Source: Chlamydomonas reinhardtii (lineage: Eukaryota > Chlorophyta > Chlorophyceae > Chlamydomonadales > Chlamydomonadaceae). Taken from it: DNA of 64,000 bases. Made by a program: the position numbers and the translations under genes. The stretch is from NCBI RefSeq assembly GCF_000002595.2, contig NC_057009.1:8281709-8345708 (forward strand), written 5' to 3'. The notes beneath the pieces are model-generated. The model saw only the letters and a list, made by a program, of their open reading frames with translations, did no database searches and had not been told where the DNA came from. Of the stretch, positions 11,604-22,321 are shown piece after piece (the first letter of the stretch is position 1; every line of letters starts with the position of its first letter).

Positions 11604-12658
11604 CAAAACCCAACACACACACAAGGTGTACACACACAAAAATTAAAACTTTTGGTGCGGTGTGTATGGAGGGGCCAAGGACCTTATAAACCGCCTGTCA
11701 CGCGTGTGGGGACGGAGTGACAAGCCTGCGCAGCACTGCTTCCACTGCAACGGTCTCGTTCTGTGTTTGCTCCGGTGTTATAAGACTGTATTGATGAGGC
11801 CAAGACAGACCAGAGAGTTACCGAGATAAGGAGGAGAAATCGAGACTAATCGAGATGCGGAAGCGTAGCGGAATGTTACTGGGAAGTTACCAAGCACGGG
11901 AACCACCTGCGTGTCAACGGCTGACACGAAACCCGCCTAAGCCGTGCCTGCAGCCAACCCGGAGGAAGGGCTGGAGAGAGAGGGGGGAAAGGAGCCGTGC
12001 TGCCAAGCTGGGGTTAGCTGGTCTTAGGCACTAAGGCTGGCGCGCAGGGGCGCGAGGGGAAACCAAGGGAGGCTGGCGCACACGGGCGCAAAGGGAAGCC
12101 AAGGAGAAGCTGGCGCACAGTGGCGCAAGGGGCGAAAGGGCCAAGTAAGCCAAGCATATGACTTACAGAGGGGAGACAGGGGTCGGGATCGACCAGGTAC
12201 TCAGAGCGTGTGTCTGGTATGAACAGCCTAGCCCAAACTCCGCCTTATATAGCCCCCTAGCGGGGTCACTGTACGGCATCTAGTCAACGTACGACACGAC
12301 CCTTTGACCAGGCCGGTCCAGGCCGGTCAGGCCGGTCAAGGCCAACACGCGATGCACGGGACCTCTCACGTGCCATGGCACGTGCACAGGCTAGCCGCGG
12401 CCATGCAACCCCGCACGTGCCCCAGGCACACTGCACGCGCACACCGCAACCTTCATGCATGCGACCACTACATCGCCCACATATACATGGGCTAACCTAG
12501 TATACAACTCATCATACCTCGCAAATCCATGCGGACCGCGCACTCCATCTCACGTGGAGGCGAAACACACACGCCACGCACCGTGGCACCCCCCTTCAAC
12601 CCCCGCGAGCAGATGCGTCCTGACGCTTAGCGCGTGACCCCCACGTATGCTCACCACA
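11604..12658 (-). repeat. Right (5') LTR
   Basis: This 1055-bp repeat is the uninterrupted partner of the left LTR. Its outer edge CACCACA is followed at 12659 by the CGGG target duplication. Its inner edge adjoins the primer-site-like sequence. A TATATAG stretch at about 12246 could belong to a promoter for minus- or plus-strand transcription, but I cannot tell which. Confidence 0.85.
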
Positions 12659-13063
12659 CGGGCACGCGTGCCGTGTTTGCGTCGGCTTCCCCCCAGGATT
12701 TCCTGGCCCAGCGTATTATGCACCGTATTTTAACGTACTCTACTAGACGTCCTAGTACGCTGTATTAATACGCGTATTATGGAGAGAGGGTCGCGTACTA
12801 GGCAACCCTGTCCTGCGGCCTAGACGTTTCCCGGCACTCCTGTGCCTAGGCTTGTGGCGTTGAGGCACAGCGGTGGGGCTCTGGCGGGTTGAGGCTTGGC
12901 TAGGACTCACTGTGCGCGGAGTCACACGGACTTTGCCCGGGGGAGGGTTTGCAGCAAAGTCGGGGTTGGTGGAGTCATGTTGGGCCCTGATAGCATGTGA
13001 TGGCTCGGCGTCTTCGGGTGCTGGGACTGTCCCCTCTGTAACATCCGCATTATAAAACCGCGG

Positions 13064-13494
13064 CTGCAAGCGTGCGGAAATCAGGTTCGCAGGAGGGCGT
13101 GGACGATAACCAAAGAAAAGGGGTTGAGAAACCCCAGCTGGTGAGGATGGGCGGTCGCAATGCAAGTCGTGCAGAGCAAACGTCAGTGCGCCCTGGCAGG
13201 CGAACCATCTGTTACGCGTTGACGGGCGTGCATGGGCGCCTGTGAATTGACAACACTCATCGGGTTCGCCCCCTGACACGCGGTCAAGCTGCATTCCTAG
13301 TCATCAAGCATGCCAAGTGCCTCCCTGCGCGCTAGAAACGCGCCAGCGGCTGGCGAAAGCAATCGCATGCAGCTGCCGCAAGCCTCTACGTTATTGTGTG
13401 TTTCTCTTCACGTAGAAGGAAATTGCCATAGAAATGGGAGGCGCTAAGTGCTAAAGTCTCGGTTTCCGATGACGACTTGGGCCATGGGCCAGCT
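13064..13494. other. Unassigned spacer, presumed original 5' flank of the kinase gene
   Basis: There is no recognisable coding exon. The DNA next to 13501 continues past the KDZ-like transposon at 18468, so before that insertion this spacer lay directly upstream of the nuclease-kinase gene that starts at 18549. Confidence 0.4.
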
Positions 13495-13903
13495 CGGCCA
13501 GCAGCTAAGGCTCTCATCGCCCATCGGGCCAATGGTTCTACTAGGGAGACGGGCCAATAGCCCCATGCCACTACATCTCACCAGCTTAACTGGTACGTGT
13601 AGCGAGCGACGGCAACAACAGGTGTCAGGCCATTGGCCCTATCGCGCTTGGAAACCGGCCGACCGTCCGCCGCGCGAAGTTTCGCCCACAAGCCAGTAGC
13701 CCTATTCACATAGCGTTGACTGAAATCACATAGCGCTGACCGCGGCAACAACGCTTCGCGTCAACAACAAGCATTCTGAGAATTCGAGCCTCGCGCCCTC
13801 GCACCCGCACCGAACCGCCTCCTGCACACGGAACCTAGCCTAGGCTGACTAGTGATGACTACGTAGCGAGTGGCCGGCTGCGGCGGAGCTGTCGGCGTCA
13901 AGG

Positions 13904-15111
13904 ATGGCTTACGGACTTGCGTCAGGGTCTGAACCTCCCCGACGCCGCTTGACCAACAGCATTCGCGTCACTAGCACAGCCGCTGTGCGTCACGCGGCGC
14001 CCCAACATGCAAAGCCCTCACGGGTGGCCGTGGTGCCACGCGCCCGTCTCCCTCGTGCACTGGCGCCGGCGCTGGCGTCACCCTCTGAAGATGAAACCGA
14101 AATGCAGCAGAACCCAGACAGCGACGAGGAGGGTGGTCATAGCTCTGATAGTGACGTGGAACACGACAGACGTGCGTGGGCAGAGAGGAAGGCACGGGAA
14201 TCAGAAGCGTGGGCGCAGGCGTGCCCGGACATGCAGGCCGACTCCAGAATCTGGGCTGCTGCGATTGACGTGTTCCAGTACAATCGGGCCCAGGCAGTAG
14301 TCACCTGCGTGCAGCAGGGCGTTCTACAGCTCTGCAGCCAGTGGTGTGATACGCATCTGCAGGAGTGCGCTGCCGCCGCCGCCAAAACGGGTGTTGGTTT
14401 GGAGGCCTTCACACACTCAGATCAGCGGGAGCTGTGCTATGTCGGCCTCCTTGGCAGCGGAACCGTAAACGTGCGCCAGGTCATCTGCCTGGGTTGCCGA
14501 GCTTCCTTCACCCCCGGCCCTGTCCAGCTGGGCTGCTTCCCTAGCAGCCCCAAGCGGCCGGTGGTTTGGTATGACCTGAACGTACTGCAGATGTACGAGT
14601 ATCTGGGCATCGACAGCGGCCTGTCTATGACAGGTGCGGCCAGGAGGCGGGGGCACGTACACGACCCTTAAACGCGAGCTGATAACTACTGCATTCTTGC
14701 CCTGCATGCGTACAGACTTTGTGGACCAGCTCGAGCACCGGAGCTTTCACCAGCGCGCCGCCGATGGTACGCCTGACTGTCCAAGGGAGTTTTGCGCATT
14801 TCAGTGCAACGGGATGGGCGTGAGCATTGTTAAGCTGTACACAGCATCCAGTTTGGTCACGTGCTGATGGTGGCGTGATTGGTTCCGCAGGTGGCATATC
14901 CCGCCCACCGATCTCGACCTCGCAGTTTGCGTCCGCGTGGTACGCGTACCTGCGAGCAAATGCGGGGCTAGACGACTTTGACACGCTGGAGATCGAGGGT
15001 TTGGACCATGGGCCTTTCGCTGACTGCCCCATCTGCTGTGTTCCACCACCTTCCCTCAAGCCGCTGCCGGAGTGCGAGTGGCGCTGGTGCTGCGGCTCTT
15101 GTTGCTGCTGA
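13904..15111 (+). CDS. CxC/KDZ-transposase-like N-terminal protein
   Basis: Three exons (13904-14633, 14716-14766, 14891-15111) join in phase to 333 codons. After an acidic, basic-tailed N-terminus (about residues 60-100, rich in Glu, Asp and Ser) comes the pattern QVICLGCRASFTPGPVQLGC with FPSSPKRP and WYDLNVLQMYEYLG. This is the layout of the cysteine clusters found ahead of KDZ transposases. Later come LRANAGLDDF and ADCPICCVP, again like the CP-x-C step before the KDZ catalytic core. The reading frame then stops at the edge of the minisatellite, so the DDE core is missing. It may be a truncated transposase or an accessory DNA-binding product. Confidence 0.55.
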
Positions 15112-18049
15112 TGCAGGGGGTGTAGCAGCGGTGCCAGCGGTGCGCCATCACCCATGCCAAGAGTGGCAGAGCCAACCCGTTCTAGCCCCCTGCCGCCACC
15201 AGAGTGCTGGTGGTGCTGCTGATGCGGCGGGTATGGCAGCGGCGGCGGCCGTGCGCCATCACCCATGCTACCGGCAGCAGCGCCGGACCCTTCTAGGCCC
15301 CCGCCGCCACCAGAGTACTGGTGGTGCTGGTGCTGCTGATGCGGCGGGTACGGCAGCGGCAGCGGCCGTGCGCCATCGCCCATGCTACCGGCAGCAGCGC
15401 CGGACCCTTCTAAGCCCGTGCCGCCGCCAGAGTGCTGGTGGTGGTGCTGGTGCTGCTGATGCGGCGGGTACGGCAGCGGCGGCTGCCATGCGCCATCGCC
15501 CATGCCACCGGCAGCAGCGCCGGACCCTTCACACCCCGCGCCGCCACCAGAGTGCTGGTGGTGCTGGTGCTGCTGATGCGGCGGGTACGGCAGCGGCGGC
15601 GGGCATGCACCATCGCCCATGCCACCGGCAGCAGCGCCGGACCCTTCACGCCCCGCGCCGCCACCAGCGTGCTGGTGGTGCTGGTGCTGCTGATGCGGCG
15701 GGTACGGCAGCGGCGGCGGCCATGCGCCATCGCCCATGCTACCGGTAGCAGCGCCGGACCCTTCACACCCCGCGCCGCCACCAGAGTGCTGGTGGTGCTG
15801 GTGCTGCTGATGCGGCGGGTACGGCAGCGGCGGCGGCCGTGCGCCATCGCCCATGCCACCGGCAGCAGCGCCGGACCCTTCACGCCCCCCGCCGCCGCCA
15901 GAGTGCTGGTGGTGCTGGTGCTGCTGATGCGGCGGGTACGGCAGCGGCGGCGGCCGTGCGCCATCGCCCATGCTACCGGCAGCAGCGCCGGACCCTTCTA
16001 GGCCCCCGCCACCAGAGTGCTGGTGGTGCTGGTGCTGCTGATGCGGCGGGTACGGCAGCGGCGGCGGCCGTGCGCCATCGCCCATGCTACCGGCAGCAGC
16101 GCCGGACCCTTCTAGGCCCCCGCCGCCGCCAGAGTGCTGGTGGTGCTGGTGCTGCTGATGCGGTGGGTATGGCAGCGGCGGCGGCCATGCGCCATCGACC
16201 ATGCCACCGGCAGCAGCGCCGGACCCTTCTAGGCCCCCGCCGCTGCCAGAGTGCTGGTGGTGGTGCTGCTGATGCGGGTACGGCAGCGGCGGCGGCCGTG
16301 TGCCATCGCCCATGCCACCGGCAGCAGCGCCGGACCCTTCTAGGCCCCCGCCGCTGCCAGAGTGCTGCTGGTGGTGCTGGTGCTGCTGATGCGGCGGGTA
16401 CGGCAGCGGCGGCGGCCGTGTGCCATCGCCCATGCCACCGGCAGCAGCGCCGGACCCTTCTAGGCCCCCGCCGCTGCCAGAGTGCTGCTGGTGGTGCTGG
16501 TGCTGCTGATGCGGCGGGTACGGCAGTGGCGGCGGCCGTGCGCCATCGCCCATGCTACCGGCAGCAGCGCCGGACCCTTCTAAGCCCGTGCCGCCGCCAG
16601 AGTGCTGGTGGTGGTGCTGGTGCTGCTGATGCGGCGGGTACGGCAGCGGCGGCGGCCGTGCGCCATCGCCCATGCTACCGGCAGCAGCGCCGGACCCTTC
16701 TAAGCCCGTGCCGCCGCCAGAGTGCTGGTGGTGGTGCTGGTGCTGCTGATGCGGCGGGTACGGCAGCGGCGGCGGATCGCCCATGCTACCGGCAGCAGCG
16801 CCGGACCCTTCTAAGCCCGCGCCGCCGCCAGAGTGCTGGTTGGGGAGGCCCTGGACCTCTGATTGCAAGCTCCATCTGCTACTGGATCCCCCGGGCTGTT
16901 GCTGCACTTGCGGAGGTGCTCTAGGTGCCGTTGCGACACCTGGACCGCGTGCCGCCGCTGCAGCCAACTCGAGAGCTGATGGAAGTTGCAAGTTGGGCCC
17001 GGCTAGAAGACGTGTGGGCTTGCGTCCGGCTGCTGCTGCCGAAGTGCCCAGTGGCGCCAGCGGCGGACGTGGGTAGCTAGACAGCTGCCGTTGCGCGGCA
17101 CGGGCGGCCGTGTGGTGACCGCCACCGCCCTGCCCACCTCCTGCACCGGCATCGCCGCAGCTTGCTGTGTCCCCGCCACTACAGGCCTCGCCGCCACCGC
17201 CGCTGCAGGCCTCACTGCCACCACTACCGGCCAAGCACTCCGCTGCGAGTGGACAGTCGGTGCGGGGTCAGTTCATGATTGCTCAAGACACAGGGCGTGC
17301 AGGACCTAATAGCGGGGTACTCACCAAGGAACGGGGTGTGATAGTAGGCTTCCTCCTTAGATGGTGGCGAATTGCTGAAGATGCCGGCTTGCGCCTCGCG
17401 CAAAGCAGCGGCCTGCTGCGCTAACTGGCCCGGCTGGTAGTGGTCCGGGGAGTCAGGGCCGACCGCATACGCTACTGCTCTTATAAGGACATCCCCACGC
17501 GCCCTGTTCATAAGGACGTTGCGGTCCCCCTCGGGCATGTCGCGCACGTAATTGCCTACTGTGACGAGTACGCTTCTGGTCTGGACGCCAACAGCGGCCA
17601 TGAACTTCTGCACAACCAGCTCGACCGTAGAATCAGACACGCTGGGATAGGACTGTTTGGTAATGCTTTGTACACCAGCATGCAGGGCATGGTCGAGATG
17701 GTCGGGAAGGGGGTCACCGACCGCGGGCCATTCTTTCTGCGCCAAGGGAAGAAGGTAGGGTAGGACGGCCAAGGCCGGAGTGAGTCCCGGGGGGAGAGAC
17801 ACGTACGAGGGGAGTGGAGTGGGCCGTGAACGCACACGCACCCCGCATCCCAAACAATCCACTACTGACCTCAAGCATGCGGAAGGCCTTTAGCAGTACT
17901 CCAGCAGGGTCCAGGCGATGTCTGTGAGCTCCGACAACGACCATGTGGTCTCGCACTCCACCCCGAACGAGGTATCCATGGAACCAGTTGTAATACTGCA
18001 CGTCAAGCGCTTGCTGTGTCGCCTTGTCGGCCGACACCGGACGGGTCAT
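14625..18049 (-). CDS. Transposon-borne protein with about fifteen 36-residue repeats
   Basis: Exons 17870-18049, 17325-17736 and one starting at 17242 join in phase. The N-terminal part (about 195 residues, with YYNWFHGYLVRGGVRDHMVV and LMNRARGDVLIRAVAYAVG) is a compact domain that I do not recognise. The third exon begins Ser/Gly/Cys-rich and then carries about 15 copies of a 36-residue unit of the form GLEGSGAAAGSMGDGARPPP followed by LPYPPHQQHQHHQHSGGG. The open frame runs to 14625, but the last 500 bases are antisense to the cysteine-cluster exons, so the real 3' end is probably earlier. The low-complexity repeats suggest a disordered or self-associating tail. Function unknown. Confidence 0.5.
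15170..16840. repeat. 108-bp minisatellite, about 15 units
   Basis: Units of 105-111 bp follow each other with high identity. Unit length stays a multiple of three, so the minus-strand frame is open throughout, and the plus frames are open over long parts as well. Length differences between units come from CAC/CAG-type triplets. It is coding on the minus strand in the preceding model. Confidence 0.9.
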
Positions 18050-18548
18050 AATTGTTTGACTTTCGCGACACAGCTCCGCCGCAGCCGGCCACTCGCTACG
18101 TAGTCATCACTAGTCAGCCTAGGCTAGGTTCCGTGCGCAGGAGGCGGTTCGGTGCGGGTGCGAGGGCGCGAGGCTCGAATTCTCAGAATGCTTGTTGTTG
18201 ACGCGAAGCGTTGTTGCCGCGGTCAGCGCTATGTGATTTCAGTCAACGCTATGTGAATAGGGCTACTGGCTTGTGGGCGAAACTTCGCGCGGCGGACGGT
18301 CGGCCGGTTTCCAAGCGCGATAGGGCCAATGGCCTGACACCTGTTGTTGCCTTCGCTCGCTACACGTACCAGTTAAGCTGGTGAGATGTAGTGGCATGGG
18401 GCTATTGGCCCGTCTCCCTAGTAGGGCCATTGGCCCGATGGGCGATGAGAGCCTTAGCTGCGGCCAGAGAGAACTGCTGCTGAATATCTGCGCTGCATAA
18501 TATGAGTTCTGATTTCAACTTGATACAGCAACTTCAAGCACCGCGAAA

Positions 18549-21500
18549 ATGTCCAAACGCGTGCGCGACTCCGCTGACATTCAGTCTGAGATCGACCACG
18601 TCACAAGACAGATAGATGATGCCGACGCGCAAGTGCTTACGGCTGAGGACGCAGTGCAGACCGCAACGTCAGCTAGGGATGAAGCTCAAGCAAAAGTTGA
18701 CGAAACAGCAGAGCAGCTCAAGCGTCCAGAAATCAGCGAGCAGGAGCGGTCGGCGCTGGTTGCGGAGCTGCAGTTGCGCAACGCTAGGTTGATAACTGCT
18801 CAGAAGGATCTTGAACGGCTGAGCAAGAGGGAGGAGCAGCTGCGTAAGAGGGAGGAGCAGCTGCGTAAGAGGGAGGAGCAGCTGCGTGAGGAGAAGCTAC
18901 AACTGCTCAAGAAAGAGGAGCAGCTGAACGGTGAGGTGTTGGGAGGGGAGGAAAGGGGCGGCGCGCGAGTGTGGCGACGCGTGGGGCACGAGACCACTGT
19001 TCGTATTGGAGGAGAATCTGGCTGGATGGCAAGCGTGCGAGCGTCTCTATGCTATGTAATGATTGCGCCAGTGCCGTATGGGGGCGTTCAGGGTGGTTTG
19101 ATTTGGGGGTCCGGTTGGCTCGGTACCTGGACTGCACCACCACCGTCACCAGCCCTAAACCCACCACCACACGCTTGACCACCACATGTCTCTCCGGCTA
19201 ATTTTCTCCGTTTTCTCCCCGAATGCTTCTTTTTTCGTGCAGCCGTGGCGGCGGAGAGTGACTCCGCGGGTGAGTTGGTACTCGTGTTTATGGTGACCCA
19301 GGAAATCACCTCGTGCGGCGCATTGTAATGAGCATGCACGTTTGGACCTGTGGTGTATACACGCATGGCCTTGGTGAAAGAGTCCATCTCAGAAGAGGAC
19401 TGCAGTAATATGGTAGCTGCGGGGATCTACCGCTTCCGTTGTGGGTGGGCGGGTTTGTTTTATCAGTGACAAGCTGCCGTGCAGTCCTGCCCTATGCTTG
19501 CTGCCTGAGGCCGCCAGTGAGCACGTCCACGATGCCGTTGAGGGAGGGGACGAGGGCGCGTGCATGGAGGCCATTTTGGCTTTTGGCATTGACCGACACG
19601 TGCTGCTCGCTCACAACGCGTCACGGCCCCATCGTCAACACAGTGTGCCAACTGTGCCACGTCCTCACTGTTTGTGCCCTATCGCCCAACACACGCAGAC
19701 CCTTCTTCCGCCCTCGCCGAGCAGCTGCTTGGTCCTGACCTACCGGCGCCTCCTGAAGTGGACGCCCTGTACAACTTCATGACCTCGCCGCCTGCTGCTC
19801 CCATCCCTGTCTGCGGCAAGTTGCCCAGCGCGCCCCACGAGCACTTCACGGCCGCCAAGGGCGACTTGGCAAGTGCGTTCAACCACAGTCTGTCGGGACC
19901 GCTGGCCCAGGGTGTGACTGAGATGTTCACGGTCATCATAGAGAACACAGTGGTTGTGACTCTCCTGGTAGCGCTGGACGTTGCGCTGCCGGACAAATCG
20001 TGCATTGGTAAGATGGGGCGGGGTGGGACGGGTAGGGATGTACCAAAGCAGGGACAGGGGCGGACCGAAGCAGGAGCGGGGCGGGTTGAGTTGGGATGTT
20101 GCAGATAGGGCGGGCCGCCACGAGGTACGTTTGGGGATGGGTGACAATTTGAATGGCTGGCGGTGCTCAGGCTTTTGGCCTTTCAAGCGTACACGCATTT
20201 TTTTGGATTCGATGCTCGGATTTCCTTTCATTCGACGCCATTGGTTCCAGGGTTGGTGGTGGAGCGAGATCAACAGGACTCGAGCTCGATGATGACTGTT
20301 ACATCACCAAGCGGCAGCTCGCTGCGGCCGGATGGCGTGCTGCGGGACCAAGCCGGCGGGCGTCTTCTGGCAAAATGGGAGGACAAGGCACCGGGCCTCT
20401 TGCATGAGGCAGTCAATGACCTGCACAAAAAAACCGCTATTTGGACGCCCCTGTACTATGGAAAGTGAGATATGGAAGGTCTTTGCGTGCCCCTGTGATG
20501 AATGTGACGAAAAGATGAAGAAGATTGAGCAGCCTAGCCCGTGAGCCTAGGCTCACACGTGTCAATCCTCGCACTGAGCGTACGTGCGTGTTGTCTGTAA
20601 CGTCCGCCATCCGCCGCAGCATCAAGTACCTGCCCTGCTTCGCGGCAGCTGGTGCCAAGCTCCAGTTCTACGCCATCCTAGCCGAGGGCGGCCTAACGAC
20701 CACGCCGCACCCGATGAGCCCCACGTATGACCTCACCAAGCCAACCGACCGCGCCCGGGTGGGTGGGCCCCGGGTCCTATGCCTGTGGTCTAGCAATCCG
20801 GTGCCCCTAGCCAGGTCTTGCTTACTGCTTTCCTACAATGGACGACACGCCAATCACTTGCTTACTGCTTTCCTACAATGGAGGACACGCCCAATCACTG
20901 ACCCTGCTGTTTCCCCGTGGGAATTGCAGGCTGTCATGGCAACTGTCAAGTTCTACCAGCTGCTGAAGGCGCAGCGTGCCTGCTACCCGCAGTACGTGCT
21001 GCCCGCGGCCCAGGAGCGGTCAGCCAAGCACCCCATTGCTGGGTTCACTCGCTCTGTGTGAGTCTATCTGCATGCTGTGCGTGTGTTATCAATGTTGTTC
21101 TGCACGCAGCCGCAACGGCAACAGCGGCAGCAGTACCTCGACGGCATGATTGTGAGCGAGCTTGTTTGGGCCTGCTGCTGTTGCAGGTACTTCCGCACCG
21201 ATGAGCTGACGCTGCGCAAGCGGGTGGTCCCGTGGGAACGCTTTGCCGCCTGGTGCGGCGTCAGCCTCAGCGACATGCAGCGCCTGTACCGGGCTACTGT
21301 TGGGCAGCAGGGCCTGGTGCACGCAGTGCGAGGACCCTCGGACGAGAAAGACAACACTTACTCGGTGAGTTCGTTCTCACGATGTCGTTGCGGTGATTGA
21401 GCTGGGGTGTGTGTGTAAATACCAGCCCAGCTGGGGGTGGCGGTTACCCGCTGCGCGTCCAGAGTCATGAGGGGCTGGTTCACCTGTGTTTGGGTCATGA

Positions 21501-22318
21501 ACTAACTTCGCAGGTGGACCTGGCGCCTGTGGGGCTGCGTTCTGGCGACGCGCTGCCTCGCAATGAGATGGAGGCGCGGGACATGATCCATGGTCTGCTT
21601 CATGGGCTGGCGGCCCTGCATGAGGTAGGTGCGGCTGGCTGGGGTACACGGTCATCCGCGGGACATTTGCGGTAGGTGGGTCCGCCTCATTCAAGAGCTA
21701 CGGAGCTAGGGCACGATCGTCGCAAGCAGCCATTATGCATATGGAAGTGCGCATACAGGTCGGTATGTGCTGCCATGCATCCATCGATGCATCGATGATA
21801 AGAGCTGCTGGTACGCCCTGATGAACGCGTGGCGGCGTGTTGTGTGCCAGCCGGCAAGAAAGCTGTCAACTGACGCCGGTGCGGGCCAGCGAGGTGTCAG
21901 CTAACGCCGTCCCTGTGCCTGCCCGCTGCAGGCGGGCTTCGTGCACCGGGACCTGCGCTGGGACAACGTGGCGTGCTGTGCGCGGGAGCCTCGCCGCTGG
22001 TTCCTGATCGACCTGGAGTGCAGCGCTGCTGCGGACGCGGAGGTGCCGACAGGCTTTCAGCTGACGGGATGGGAGACGGGGGTCACGCTGGTGAACGGGC
22101 GCTACACGCGCAAGTCAGACATTTACCAGCTCGGGCGACTGGTGGAGAAGGCGTGTGAGCGCCTGGAGTTGTCGGACGCGGCCAAAGAGTTCATGAGTGC
22201 ACTGCTCATGCGCCCTACGCAGCAGCGGTCAAGCGCGGCGCAGCTGCTGTCCGATAAGTGGATCAGCTGCGTGGGCGCGGACTGCAGGGCTGCGGGTGCG
22301 CAACCAGGCGAGCGCTGA
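18549..22318 (+). CDS. Coiled coil, PD-(D/E)XK-like nuclease and protein kinase fusion
   Basis: Nine exons (18549-18930, 19243-19269, 19699-20007, 20251-20464, 20620-20758, 20930-21057, 21187-21364, 21514-21624, 21932-22318) give an uninterrupted 624-codon frame. Residues 10-128 form a coiled coil ending in KREEQLR repeats. Around residues 270-320, RPDGVL followed by LAKWEDK and YLPCFAAAGAKLQFYAI match the D...ExK core of restriction-like nucleases. Around 500-600 there is a kinase C-lobe: VHRDLRWDN, LIDLE in place of DFG, and YTRKSDIYQLG. The N-lobe is short and I see no clear glycine loop. The order resembles the nuclease-kinase proteins of the Crinkler-related families described in algae and chytrids. 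Substrate and location are unknown. The gene looks whole. Confidence 0.7.
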
Positions 22319-22321
22319 TGA

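Larger units (their letters stand above)
5947..12658 (-). mobile_element. LTR retrotransposon, probably non-autonomous (fossil)
   Basis: Two direct repeats of about 1.05 kb flank a 4-kb interior, with a 4-bp target duplication CGGG at 5943-5946 and 12659-12662. The element reads on the minus strand, so the right repeat is its 5' LTR. Next to it at about 11586-11603 is a primer-site-like stretch beginning TGGTATCGAG. The leader (11.1-11.5 kb) holds about two and a half copies of a 193-bp tandem repeat. A gag-like region lies at about 10120-11000, and a long open frame of unknown function covers 8244-10391. I find no protease, reverse transcriptase or integrase. The LTRs differ at about three positions outside the nested insertion, so the element is young. 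The MITE copy at 4497 shows the empty site. The superfamily is not decided. Confidence 0.85.
5633..12810 (-). mobile_element. hAT-like MITE, copy 2 (split by the LTR element)
   Basis: Terminal inverted repeats face each other: CAGGGTTGCGTAG at 5633 and the complement of CAGGGTTGCCTAGTACGC ending at 12810. Without the LTR element and its 4-bp duplication the MITE is about 460 bp. It sits in the LINE fragment, and TCCTGCG is present on both sides (5621-5627 and 12811-12817). A few extra bases separate the left duplication from the terminus, so the 8-bp duplication expected for hAT is imperfect on that side. Orientation is opposite to copy 1. Confidence 0.7.
5333..13051 (+). mobile_element. 5'-truncated LINE fragment, copy 1 (split by later insertions)
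   Basis: Bases 5344-5627 plus 12811-13051 match the continuous copy at 27699-28216. A 12-bp target duplication, ATAAAACCGCGG, lies at 5321-5332 and 13052-13063. The left edge starts farther upstream than in copy 2, while both copies end at the same base (CCGCATT). A variable 5' edge, a fixed 3' edge and a target duplication are the signature of target-primed retrotransposition. The sense strand encodes a short protein tail that begins VVADFWGRLQTFV and ends DADSPPPSP. I read this as the C-terminus of a LINE ORF, but no reverse transcriptase motif is included to prove it. Confidence 0.7.
13502..18460. mobile_element. DNA transposon with about 400-bp TIRs, KDZ/Zisupton-like
   Basis: Long inverted repeats (about 13502-13895 and 18067-18460) begin CAGCTAAGGCTCTCATCGCC and differ at few positions. 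A 7-bp direct repeat CGGCCAG flanks the element at 13495-13501 and 18461-18467. Inside are a plus-strand gene with a cysteine cluster of the KDZ-transposase type and a minus-strand gene with long tandem repeats. The catalytic DDE part of a KDZ transposase is not visible, so the copy probably depends on a partner. Strong TIR identity suggests recent movement. Family assignment rests on the cysteine-cluster region only. Confidence 0.75.

Noticed and set aside
15170-16840. CRISPR-like regular array
   Set aside because: Units are contiguous near-identical 108-bp repeats without unique spacers, in a eukaryotic nuclear genome.
14978-16924. Plus-strand Ala/Arg-rich frames over the minisatellite
   Set aside because: They arise because the repeat unit is a multiple of three. 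The minus frame joins in phase to upstream exons and the plus frames do not.
19441-19690. Extra exon of the kinase gene (acidic frame near 19490-19600)
   Set aside because: Its phase does not fit neighbouring exons, whereas 18930 to 19243-19269 to 19699 joins perfectly without it.
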